This document shows positions 1 to 5,687 of a DNA stretch of 7,030 bases, piece after piece. Source of the DNA: JBFWNZ01 sp050250795 (GTDB lineage: Bacteria > Pseudomonadota > Alphaproteobacteria > UBA8366); contig JBFWNZ010000204.1 of assembly GCA_050250795.1 (NCBI GenBank), positions 1-7,030 of the forward strand, read 5' to 3'. Every line of letters starts with the position of its first letter. The stretch's first letter is position 1. Below the pieces are notes generated by a model that was given only the letters and a program-made list of their open reading frames with translations, was not told where the DNA came from and did not search any database. The position numbers and the translations under genes are program-made.

Positions 1-15
1 GAGCGTGCCGGCTGA

Positions 16-663
16 TCAGCATTGCCTGCGGATGTCTGCGGCGATGTCCGTTGCAGGCTCGGTGGCAAGCCGGTGCAGGATGCTCCAATACGAGCCCTGC
101 CAATCGTCGAGGAAGCGGAGCGCGATGCCGCGCGCCGCAAAGTGTTCCGGATCGTAAAGGCCGCGCCCGCCCGCAAGATTCAGATATGTCGTGGCGCCCA
201 GACGCTCCGCGATGGCGAGGATGCGGTCCTCGGCTCGCAGGTCTTCGCCGATTTGCAGGCCGGAGGTGCGGATCGTGCGGAACGGCAGGCCGAGCGCTGT
301 GCAGGCCAGACTCAATGTCCGTTCCAGATAGGGCACCAGCGCCCCCGCGGCATCCGCCACCGTCTCGTGCAGCGGATGGACGCTGCCGAGCGCGGGGAAG
401 CGCCGCATCGCCTCGCCCAGGCGGGCGGGGGCGTCGGCAGCCAGGGTCATTTCGGCGATGCGCGCCGTCTGCGGGGCCTTTGTCAGCGGCAGGGTGAGCC
501 AGCGCGCTTGCCCGCCGGCATCCGGAAGCTGGTTGCGGTGGACCCAACCGCGCCTGGGAAACTGCACGCAATCGAGCAGCGCGACGGTATCCGCCGCAGC
601 GAACAGCCGGAAATACCCCGCATAGGGGATGAAGTAAGGCTGCATGATGGCGACGGTTGTCAT
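16..663 (-). CDS. WbqC family protein
   Basis: The 215-residue product has the WbqC-family signature: an N-terminal IMQPYFIPYAGYFRL block (about residues 6-20), then a D-x-VQFPRRGWVHRNQ segment (about 31-45), a WLTLPL strand, and a C-terminal TYLNLAGGRGLYDPEHF block followed by a GIALRFLDD strand and a YWSILHRL helix. WbqC proteins occur in O-antigen, capsule and glycosylation loci, often beside nucleotide-sugar enzymes. Their biochemical role is poorly defined, although sugar modification or acyl/aminoacyl transfer has been suspected. The length is close to family norms, so the gene looks intact. The ATG at 663 is preceded by GGAAAG (668-673), a fair ribosome binding site. It is transcribed divergently from the aminotransferase at 820, which supports a shared sugar-modification task. 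The family call is firm; a role in flagellin modification is inferred from context only. Confidence 0.9.
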   Translation of the reverse strand: MTTVAIMQPYFIPYAGYFRLFAAADTVALLDCVQFPRRGWVHRNQLPDAGGQARWLTLPLTKAPQTARIAEMTLAADAPARLGEAMRRFPALGSVHPLHETVADAAGALVPYLERTLSLACTALGLPFRTIRTSGLQIGEDLRAEDRILAIAERLGATTYLNLAGGRGLYDPEHFAARGIALRFLDDWQGSYWSILHRLATEPATDIAADIRRQC

Positions 664-690
664 CCGTCTTTCCGCCCGATCTCAGCGTTG

Positions 691-706
691 CGGCACGGCA
701 TCTGCA
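691..706 (+). promoter_or_regulatory. Candidate sigma-54 promoter for the aminotransferase gene
   Basis: The sequence CGGCACGGCATCTGCA places GG at 692-693 and GC at 704-705, exactly ten bases apart, as sigma-54 (-24/-12) promoters require. Against the consensus TGGCACG-N4-TTGCW it differs at two positions, the first T (C here) and the first T of TTGC (C here). Transcription would start near 717, giving a leader of about 100 bases before the ATG at 820. Sigma-54 controls middle and late flagellar genes in many alphaproteobacteria, so this would tie the sugar enzyme to flagellar assembly. The call rests on pattern matching and spacing. Confidence 0.5.
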
Positions 707-755
707 TAGCATGGGGAACCATGCGCGCCATATCGCGAGCCGATACAGCCCGACC

Positions 756-765
756 GCGGGCCCGC
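756..765. repeat. Perfect 10-base palindrome in aminotransferase leader
   Basis: GCGGGCCCGC is a perfect self-complementary 10-mer in the gap between the divergent genes, downstream of the sigma-54 candidate. It could be an operator half-pair or simply a chance product of high GC. No function is assigned. Confidence 0.35.
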
Positions 766-772
766 TATTCGC

Positions 773-785
773 CGAACCCGGTTCG
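773..785. repeat. Dyad CGAACC-C-GGTTCG in aminotransferase leader
   Basis: Two 6-base arms (773-778 and 780-785) are perfect reverse complements around one central base. As DNA this resembles an operator for a dimeric regulator. As RNA it could form a five-pair stem with a CCG loop in the leader of the aminotransferase message, about 35 bases before the start codon. It lies eight bases after the 10-base palindrome, so the leader holds two dyads within 30 bases. Confidence 0.4.
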
Positions 786-819
786 CGCTACCGTGCCCGC
801 ACAACCGGGCGTGACCGCG

Positions 820-1926
820 ATGACGCAGCCGGCCTATGACATTCCGCTCATGCGGCCGCGCCTGCCCGATGCCGCGGCCCTGCTGCCGTATCTTCAAGAG
901 ATCGACCGCAATCGCTGGTACGCGAATTTCGGCCCGCTGGAGACGCGGCTGGAACAGCGGCTGGCCGGGATGCTGGGCCTTGCCGGCGGTCAGGTGACAG
1001 GTCTGGTGAACGGGACCGTCGCACTGGCACTCGCGCTGTCCGAGGCCGCTGGCGGCCGTCGCGGCTATTGCCTGATGCCCTCATTCACCTTCGTGGCCAC
1101 GGCGCATGCCGCGGTTTCGGCCGGTCTTACCCCCTGGTTTCTGGATATCGACCCGAACAGTTGGACATTGTCGCCCGAAATTGCGCGCGCTGCGCTGCGC
1201 AAGGTCGATGGGCCGGTTGTCGCGGTGCTGCCGGTGGCCGCATTCGGGGCTCCGATGGATGCAGCGGCCTGGGACGAATTTGCCGAGGAGACGGGCCTGC
1301 CGGTCGTGATGGACGCCGCCGCGGGCGTCGATGGCGCGCGGATCGGGCAGGCGCCCGTCATGATCAGCCTGCATGCGACCAAGCCCTTGGCGGCGGGCGA
1401 GGGGGCCATCGTGGCGGGCCGCGACGCCGGCCGCATCCAGGGCGTGCGGGCGCGCAGCAATTTCGGTTTCCAGGGGCGTCGCAGTGCCGAGCTTTCCGGC
1501 ACCAATGGCAAGATGAACGAGTATTCCGCAGCCGTCGGGCTGGCGTCGCTCGACGCATGGTCGGAGACGCGGGAAAGCCTGTTGCGCGTAGCCCGTCTTT
1601 ATCGCGAGACCCTGTCCGACGTTCCAGATCTGGCCTTTGCGCCCGGTTTCGACGGCCGCCATGCGGTCTCGACCTGCAACGTCCGCTTGGCCCGTCCGGT
1701 CGCGGATGAGGCGATTTCCCGGCTTGCCGCCCAGGGGATCGAGGCGCGGCAATGGTGGGAAAAGGGGTGCCATCTGCAACCCGCCTTCAACGACTGTCCG
1801 CGAACGCCTCTGCCGGAGACCGAGCATCTGGGCGCGCGTGTGATCGGTCTGCCGTTTTATCGGGGCATGGACGTCAGCGCCGTGGAGCGTGTCCGGGCCG
1901 CCTTGTTGCCGGTGTTGCGGGGATGA
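820..1926 (+). CDS. DegT/DnrJ/EryC1/StrS family sugar aminotransferase
   Basis: From the ATG at 820 the product has 368 residues, the usual family size. These PLP enzymes transfer an amino group, normally from glutamate, to a keto-sugar nucleotide in the cytoplasm. Visible landmarks are NGT at residues 64-66 (cofactor phosphate region), SFTFVATAHA at 88-97, the cofactor Asp in MDAAAG (D165), the Schiff-base lysine in SLHATKPLAAGEG (K188), and GTNGKMNEYSAAVGLASL at 227-244. The N-terminal RWYANFGPLETRLEQRLA block recalls VioA/FdtB-type enzymes that make 4-amino-4,6-dideoxy sugars, but the substrate cannot be fixed by eye. The frame stays open upstream, with other starts at 811 (GTG) and 721 (ATG). 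I chose 820 because family homology begins just after it and the residues encoded by 721-819 look non-protein-like; no start has a convincing ribosome binding site. A sigma-54 candidate at 691-706 and the flagellin gene downstream suggest flagellar glycosylation. Confidence 0.88.
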   Translation: MTQPAYDIPLMRPRLPDAAALLPYLQEIDRNRWYANFGPLETRLEQRLAGMLGLAGGQVTGLVNGTVALALALSEAAGGRRGYCLMPSFTFVATAHAAVSAGLTPWFLDIDPNSWTLSPEIARAALRKVDGPVVAVLPVAAFGAPMDAAAWDEFAEETGLPVVMDAAAGVDGARIGQAPVMISLHATKPLAAGEGAIVAGRDAGRIQGVRARSNFGFQGRRSAELSGTNGKMNEYSAAVGLASLDAWSETRESLLRVARLYRETLSDVPDLAFAPGFDGRHAVSTCNVRLARPVADEAISRLAAQGIEARQWWEKGCHLQPAFNDCPRTPLPETEHLGARVIGLPFYRGMDVSAVERVRAALLPVLRG

Positions 1927-1937
1927 TGCCGCTGCCG

Positions 1938-2025
1938 GGCAGAATTTGCATCCACTGGGCAAGAATTGCCGGGCACATCCGGCATTGCAGGCGGAAGTTG
2001 CGGGAGTTTGGGGGGAATTATTGCG
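1938..2025. promoter_or_regulatory. Cluster of four 13-base sites, probable activator (enhancer) sites for the flagellin promoter
   Basis: Four related 13-mers lie upstream of the sigma-54 element: GGCAGAATTTGCA (1938-1950), GGCAAGAATTGCC (1958-1970), GGCGGAAGTTGCG (1990-2002) and GGGAATTATTGCG (2013-2025). Their common form is about GG-C-R-R-N3-TTGCN, with GGCAA/TTGCC arms around three bases in the best copy. The first two start exactly 20 bases apart, two helical turns. They sit roughly 50-135 bases before the predicted start of transcription, where NtrC-type activators such as FlbD bind. The repeats are seen directly; the identity of the activator is inferred. Confidence 0.6.
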
Positions 2026-2046
2026 GCTTCGTGACGTCCGCTGGAC

Positions 2047-2062
2047 TGGCATGGGAGTTGCG
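2047..2062 (+). promoter_or_regulatory. Sigma-54 promoter of the flagellin gene
   Basis: TGGCATG-GGAG-TTGCG matches the sigma-54 consensus TGGCACG-N4-TTGCW except for T in place of C at the sixth position and G at the last. GG (2048-2049) and GC (2060-2061) are separated by the obligatory ten bases. Transcription would begin near 2073, leaving a leader of about 64 bases before the flagellin ATG. It faces the flagellin gene and has a site cluster for an activator upstream. Late flagellar genes including flagellins are under sigma-54 in Caulobacter, which makes the call coherent. Confidence 0.85.
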
Positions 2063-2085
2063 TATAACGTTCCGACGATCCCCCT

Positions 2086-2105
2086 GGACCGCAGAATGCG
2101 GCTCC
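2086..2105 (+). promoter_or_regulatory. Stem-loop in flagellin mRNA leader
   Basis: GGACCGCA (2086-2093) pairs with TGCGG-c-TCC (2097-2105): five pairs, one bulged C, then three more pairs, closed by a GAA loop. It lies near the 5' end of the predicted transcript. In Caulobacter, FlbT acts through the 5' leader of flagellin mRNA, so a leader stem-loop is a plausible target or stability element. Confidence 0.45.
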
Positions 2106-2113
2106 GTCGCGGG

Positions 2114-2128
2114 TTCCTAGAACAGGAG
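2114..2128 (+). promoter_or_regulatory. Leader hairpin that can mask the flagellin ribosome binding site
   Basis: TTCCT (2114-2118) can pair with AGGAG (2124-2128), including one G-U pair, around the loop AGAAC. AGGAG is the flagellin Shine-Dalgarno sequence, eight bases before the ATG at 2137. A competing stem, GTTC (2113-2116) with GAAC (2120-2123), would leave AGGAG free. The two folds exclude each other, giving a simple on/off arrangement. The stems are short, so stability without a protein partner is doubtful. Confidence 0.45.
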
Positions 2129-2136
2129 ATGAAGTC

Positions 2137-2964
2137 ATGGCCGACAAGATTACCCTCTCGAGTTCCGTCCGGAACAACCTGATCACGCTGCAGCGGACGG
2201 CGACCTCGATCGAAAGTACCCAGACGCGCCTCGCGAGCGGTCAGCGGGTCAACTCCGCAATCGACGACGCCAGCGCCTTCTTCACGTCCCGTGCGCTCAA
2301 CAACCGTGCGACGGACTTGAACGGCATTAAGCAGAACATCGACCTCGCGATTTCGACCATTAACGCCGCCATCGACGGTATCGACGCCATCACCTCGCTG
2401 GTCGAACAGGCCAAAGGTCTTGCGAACAACGCGAAGGCCTCGGGCGATACCTCGGAGCGGTCGAGCCTCGCGGTCCAGTTCAACTCGCTGCTGACGCAGA
2501 TCGACGACCTCGCGAACGACGCCAGCTTCAACGGCACGAACCTCATCCAGGCGACGCCGGACAACCTCGAGATCGACTTCAACGAGGATGGCACCAGTTC
2601 GCTGACCGTGTCGGGTACCGACAACACCACGGGCACCGCCGGTCTGAACATCGTGACGGCCAACGGCGACTTTGCGAACGACACCGATATCGATGCGGCG
2701 ATCGACGCGGTCAACTCGGCGCTGACGACCCTGCGCTCCAACGCCTCGACGCTGGGTTCGAACGCGACCGTGCTTCAGACGCGGCTCAGCTTCACCGAGG
2801 ATCTGGTCAGCACGCTGCAGGACGGCTCGGGCAAGCTGACGCTGGCCGATCTGAACGAGGAAAGCGCCAACCTGCTGGCCCTGCAGACCCGCCAGCAGTT
2901 GGGCATCAACTCGCTGGCGCTTGCCGCGCAGAGCGAGCGGTCGATCCTGGCGCTGTTCGGCTGA
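2137..2964 (+). CDS. fliC: Flagellin
   Basis: The 275-residue product is the filament subunit, exported by the flagellar type III system and polymerised outside the cell. The N-terminal D0/D1 part (residues 1-140) shows the helical heptad pattern and the LASGQRVNSAIDDASAFFTSRALNNRATDL block (31-60) of alphaproteobacterial flagellins. The C-terminal D1/D0 part (about 190-275) ends in LALAAQSERSILALFG, a typical flagellin terminus. The centre (about 140-190) is short, acidic and rich in Ser, Thr, Asn and Asp, with almost no outer domains, so the filament surface should be thin. There is no cysteine and no cleaved signal peptide, as expected. AGGAG eight bases before the ATG gives a strong start. 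A sigma-54 promoter lies upstream and a terminator follows 24 bases after the stop. The central Ser/Thr residues are possible O-glycosylation sites. Other flagellin paralogues may exist outside the window. Confidence 0.96.
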   Translation: MADKITLSSSVRNNLITLQRTATSIESTQTRLASGQRVNSAIDDASAFFTSRALNNRATDLNGIKQNIDLAISTINAAIDGIDAITSLVEQAKGLANNAKASGDTSERSSLAVQFNSLLTQIDDLANDASFNGTNLIQATPDNLEIDFNEDGTSSLTVSGTDNTTGTAGLNIVTANGDFANDTDIDAAIDAVNSALTTLRSNASTLGSNATVLQTRLSFTEDLVSTLQDGSGKLTLADLNEESANLLALQTRQQLGINSLALAAQSERSILALFG

Positions 2965-2988
2965 TCCTTCGCATCAAGGTTCCGACGG

Positions 2989-3022
2989 AAACGGGGACGG
3001 CTTGCCGTCCCCGTTTTTCTTT
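2989..3022 (+). terminator. Intrinsic terminator after flagellin
   Basis: AAACGGGGACGG (2989-3000) and CCGTCCCCGTTT (3005-3016) form a perfect 12-pair stem with a CTTG loop, followed by a T-rich run to 3022. It starts 24 bases after the flagellin stop codon. It should end most flagellin transcripts and stabilise their 3' ends, separating abundant flagellin message from flbT-flaF. Confidence 0.93.
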
Positions 3023-3024
3023 GC

Positions 3025-3049
3025 CGGCACCCCGCCTCGGCGGTTGCCG
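3025..3049 (+). repeat. Imperfect hairpin between terminator and flbT
   Basis: CGGCA (3025-3029) pairs with TGCCG (3045-3049), and CCGC (3032-3035) with GCGG (3040-3043), leaving a CTCG loop and small internal bulges. No T-run follows, so it is not a terminator. It lies about 60 bases before flbT and could be part of the flbT leader or a protein-binding dyad. Chance GC-rich pairing cannot be excluded. Confidence 0.3.
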
Positions 3050-3112
3050 CGACCGACCGATGCGGTGCTATGCTGCGGCGTCCTTTGACCATTTCCGGCG
3101 ATTGCCATCGCG

Positions 3113-3505
3113 ATGCCTCTCAAGATCGTTCTGAAGCCGCATGAGAAGGTCGTCATCAATCAGGCAGTGATCGCAAACGGGCCGGAGCGCACGGAACTGC
3201 TGGTCGAAAACAAGGCCAATGTCCTGCGTCAGCGCGATATTCTGACCGAAGAGACAGCGGATACGCCCGCCCGCCGCATATATTTCGCCGTCCAGATGTT
3301 GTATATGTTTCCTGAAAGCGGGCGCCATTATCATGCGCTGTTCAACCAGTTGGTGCGCGATTTCGTCGGTGCGGTGCCGAGTTCCACTGGGATCGCAATC
3401 GAATTGGCCCAGAAGGTCGTAGCCGGCGAACTTTATGCCGCGTTGCGGATCTGCCGGAAGCTGGTGAAGTACGAAGAGAAGGTTTTGCAGCATGGCCGAC
3501 AGTAA
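3113..3505 (+). CDS. flbT: Flagellin synthesis regulator FlbT
   Basis: The 130-residue protein matches FlbT along its whole length. The N-terminus MPLKIVLKPHEKVVINQAVI is typical, followed by LLVENKANVLRQRDIL (29-44), TPARRIYFAVQMLYM (51-65) and a C-terminal helical half. In Caulobacter, FlbT is a cytoplasmic regulator that acts on the 5' leader of flagellin mRNA and lowers its stability or translation until the hook is complete; in some relatives it acts positively. The ATG at 3113 fits the family N-terminus, although no clear Shine-Dalgarno sequence precedes it. The gene follows flagellin across a terminator and overlaps flaF by 14 bases, so the pair is co-transcribed. No convincing promoter is visible in the 90-base gap, so expression may depend on read-through. 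The flagellin leader hairpins in this window are natural candidate targets. Confidence 0.95.
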   Translation: MPLKIVLKPHEKVVINQAVIANGPERTELLVENKANVLRQRDILTEETADTPARRIYFAVQMLYMFPESGRHYHALFNQLVRDFVGAVPSSTGIAIELAQKVVAGELYAALRICRKLVKYEEKVLQHGRQ

Positions 3506-3926
3506 TGCCAATCAGCTCTATGGCGACTCCCAGAAACTGGCCGCCGGACCCCGCCAGACCGAGGCTCGCGCCCTTCTGGAAGCGGCGCGTCGCATGGCCG
3601 ATGCGCGCGGCAACATGCAGGATCTGACCGCCTATCGGGCGGCCTTGCGGCTCAACTGGCGGCTCTGGACGATCATTCAGGCCGATGTCTCCTCGGCGGA
3701 AAACCCGCTTCCGCAGGACATGAAGAACAATGTCCTCAGCCTCAGCATTTTCATCGACAAGCAGACCGTTGCCGCACTGGCCGAGCCCAGTGCGAAAATC
3801 TTGAGCACGCTGATCGATCTCAATCGCAACATCGCGGGCGGTTTGATGCAGCGTAGCGGGGCGCCGGCACCCAGCGCGCCCACACCGCCGCCATCCTCGG
3901 GTTCGGGCAGCGGAATCGTCGCCTGA
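3492..3926 (+). CDS. flaF: Flagellin assembly/synthesis regulator FlaF
   Basis: The 144-residue product matches FlaF: a Gln/Ala-rich helical N-terminus (LYGDSQKLAAGPRQTEARALLEAARRM), the core AYRAALRLNWRLWTIIQADV (47-66), the NPLPQDMKNNVLSLSIFIDKQ segment (71-91) and a final helix ILSTLIDLNRNIAGGL. FlaF works with FlbT on flagellin in alphaproteobacteria, acting positively on flagellin production or secretion, probably through direct contact with flagellin. Its ATG overlaps the end of flbT by 14 bases, with AGAAGG (3477-3482) nine bases upstream as ribosome binding site, so translation is probably coupled. An unusual feature is the tail from about residue 122 to 144, rich in Ala, Pro, Ser and Gly, which goes beyond the conserved domain. 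The gene ends 18 bases from the convergent TPR-glycosyltransferase gene, with no terminator seen between them. Confidence 0.93.
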   Translation: MADSNANQLYGDSQKLAAGPRQTEARALLEAARRMADARGNMQDLTAYRAALRLNWRLWTIIQADVSSAENPLPQDMKNNVLSLSIFIDKQTVAALAEPSAKILSTLIDLNRNIAGGLMQRSGAPAPSAPTPPPSSGSGSGIVA

Positions 3927-3944
3927 GCCTTTGCGTGCGGGGGT

Positions 3945-5642
3945 CTAGGGCGCGCGTTGCCGAAGGTCGGCGGCGATGCGGTCGATCACTGTCGCCCAGT
4001 CGCCTGGACGCGGTTGGCGGTACAGCCGCATCGTCGGGTACCACGGACAGTCGTCCCGCTGCCGGAGATAGCGCCAGTCCGCGGCATAGGACAGCATCGT
4101 CCAGACGGGTTTGCCGAGGGCGCCGGCAAGATGGGCCACCGCTGTGTCGACCGTGACGACAAGGTCGAGCGTCTGAATGGCCGCGGCGGTGTCCGCGAAA
4201 TCGGCAAAATCTCCGGTTGGATCGACCATCCTTGCGGCGAGGCGGCGGCTTTCGCCGGCATCGTCGGGCAGGTCTTTCTGCAGACTGACCCAGTCGATCC
4301 CCTGGATTTCGAGCAGGGATGCCGCTGCCGTCGCTGGGCAAGAGCGCATCCAGTCGTCCTGCCGCTTCGGATTCCCGGCCCAGGCGAGGCCGATCCTTCG
4401 TCCCGATCCTCCGGAAAGCCGCGCCGCCCAGATCTGCGCGAGCGGTGCGGGAGGGTGCAGATACGGTATCTGCACGGGAATGTCATCCAGGGACCCGGCA
4501 CCGGCACCGGTCAGCAGCGGGAGGCTGAGCAGCCCGGCTCTGCACGCCGCCTCCGGCAACGCTTCGCCGCGTACGACGAGCTGCACGCGGCCTTCGAGCG
4601 AATGCATCAGCCTTGCAAGGCTGCGGGGCACCTCCAATGTCACCGTGCCGGCGATATCGGCGACAAGCGGCACATAGCGGCAGAATTGCAGGCTGTCGCC
4701 GAAACCCTGTTCGCACTGGAGAAGGATGTTGCGCCCGGCCAGGGCCTCGCCGTTCCAGCGGGGCAGGGCGGGGCCTGGGTCGACCATCCCCTCGGCTTGC
4801 CATCGCGCCTCGTAATTCGCCCAGCCTTCGGAGAAATTGCCGAGCAGCAATTGTGCAATGCCCAGGCTTTTCCGGATGTCCGGCTGGTCGGGGGCGTGCC
4901 GAAGCGCCTTCTCATAGACCGCGACGGCGTCTTCGGCCCGGTCCCTGTCGAGCAGGGCAAGCCCGAGATTTCCGTAAAGCCGGAAGTCGTCCGGCCGTTC
5001 CCGCAGGGCGTCCCGATAGCAGGCCATCGCCGCGTCGGCATCTCCTCTCATGCGGTACAGGTTGCCGAGGTTCAGCAGGGCATCGGGATGTGCCGGGCGC
5101 CTGTCCAACGCTTGCCGGAAGCCGGCTTCGGCTTCGTCGGTCCGGCCGCTGGCCATCAGGGCGAGCGCAAGATTGTTGAGGATGTCGGCGTCCTTCGGGC
5201 GCTGCGCCGAGGCCGCGCGGTAGGCGTCGATGGCCGGTTCGAGCCGGCCGCAGGCGACGAGCGCGTTCGCGTAGTGGAACAACTGGCCCGGCGCGAGATA
5301 CTCGGTGCCGGCCCGTTCGAACTCCGCGCACGCCAGTTCGTGTTGTCCCAGTCGCGCGAGGATGACGCCGAGATCGGCTCGATAGCGGGGATTGTCCGGT
5401 GCGAGCGCGATGGCGCGGCCAAGAAAGCGCAGTGCGGCCTCGTGCTGGTTGCCCTTGGCGGCGTTGAGACCGCGCAGCCGCCAGGCGGCGTGTTCGCGGG
5501 GCCGCAATTCGATGACCTGCCGCAGGATCTGTTCGGCGAGGGCAAGGCGGTCGGCGGCGAAGGCGCCGGCGGCTTCGTGCAGCAGGCGGCCGACCGACCC
5601 CACGAAAATCCGATGCGTGGATGGCTCGGGGCGGTCGCTCAT
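3945..5642 (-). CDS. TPR-repeat glycosyltransferase-like protein, candidate flagellin glycosyltransferase
   Basis: The 565-residue protein has two parts. Residues about 30-282 hold roughly eight tetratricopeptide repeats of 34 residues (for example at 152-185, 186-219 and 220-253), a protein-binding solenoid. Residues about 285-560 resemble the GT-B glycosyltransferase half often joined to TPRs: CEQGFGDSLQFCRYVP (310-325), GLAWAGNPKRQDDWMRS (418-434), WVSLQKD (451-457) and TVDTAVAHLAGALGKPVW (497-514), the last like the nucleotide-sugar site of heptosyltransferase-type (GT9) enzymes. There is no signal peptide or membrane segment, so it is cytoplasmic. The gene follows flgK and flgL in the same direction, 45 bases after flgL, and converges on flaF. 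TPR plus GT-B is the build of Caulobacter FlmG, which binds and glycosylates flagellin before export; that role is inferred here. AGGGA (5645-5649) sits unusually close to the ATG. Homology to FlmG itself is not established by eye. Confidence 0.85.
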   Translation of the reverse strand: MSDRPEPSTHRIFVGSVGRLLHEAAGAFAADRLALAEQILRQVIELRPREHAAWRLRGLNAAKGNQHEAALRFLGRAIALAPDNPRYRADLGVILARLGQHELACAEFERAGTEYLAPGQLFHYANALVACGRLEPAIDAYRAASAQRPKDADILNNLALALMASGRTDEAEAGFRQALDRRPAHPDALLNLGNLYRMRGDADAAMACYRDALRERPDDFRLYGNLGLALLDRDRAEDAVAVYEKALRHAPDQPDIRKSLGIAQLLLGNFSEGWANYEARWQAEGMVDPGPALPRWNGEALAGRNILLQCEQGFGDSLQFCRYVPLVADIAGTVTLEVPRSLARLMHSLEGRVQLVVRGEALPEAACRAGLLSLPLLTGAGAGSLDDIPVQIPYLHPPAPLAQIWAARLSGGSGRRIGLAWAGNPKRQDDWMRSCPATAAASLLEIQGIDWVSLQKDLPDDAGESRRLAARMVDPTGDFADFADTAAAIQTLDLVVTVDTAVAHLAGALGKPVWTMLSYAADWRYLRQRDDCPWYPTMRLYRQPRPGDWATVIDRIAADLRQRAP

Positions 5643-5687
5643 TGTCCCTGCCCGTTCGGGGCCGGTCCTGCGCCTGCCCTCCGGGGG

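Noticed and set aside
11..20. Palindrome GCTGATCAGC over the stop codon of the WbqC-family gene.
   Set aside because: It is a short isolated palindrome at the window edge with no T-run; chance is likely and the downstream context is not visible.
160..170. MDAAAG in the aminotransferase (protein residues 164-169) lacks the ring-stacking Gln/His often seen two or three residues after the cofactor Asp.
   Set aside because: VioA-type members of the family, as I recall them, have a similar Ala-rich motif, so this probably marks a subfamily rather than an inactive enzyme. The coordinates given are residue numbers, corresponding to bases of about 1309-1326.
22..819. The aminotransferase frame stays open for about 800 bases upstream of its likely start.
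   Set aside because: It lies antisense to the WbqC-family gene, its translation shows no family resemblance and is Arg/Ala/Gly-rich, and DegT homology begins only after 820. It is a GC-rich shadow frame.
1081..2052. A 323-residue minus-strand open frame.
   Set aside because: It is antisense to the aminotransferase and runs through the flagellin promoter region, with no recognisable motif.
3044..3074. Possible sigma-70-like promoter before flbT: TTGCCG and TATGCT.
   Set aside because: The spacing is 19 bases and both boxes are imperfect, so it is too weak to list as a feature. No sigma-54 or sigma-28 pattern with correct spacing was found in the gap either.
3927..3944. Possible bidirectional terminator between the convergent flaF and TPR-glycosyltransferase genes.
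   Set aside because: The 18-base gap and its borders show no adequate stem followed by a T-run on either strand.
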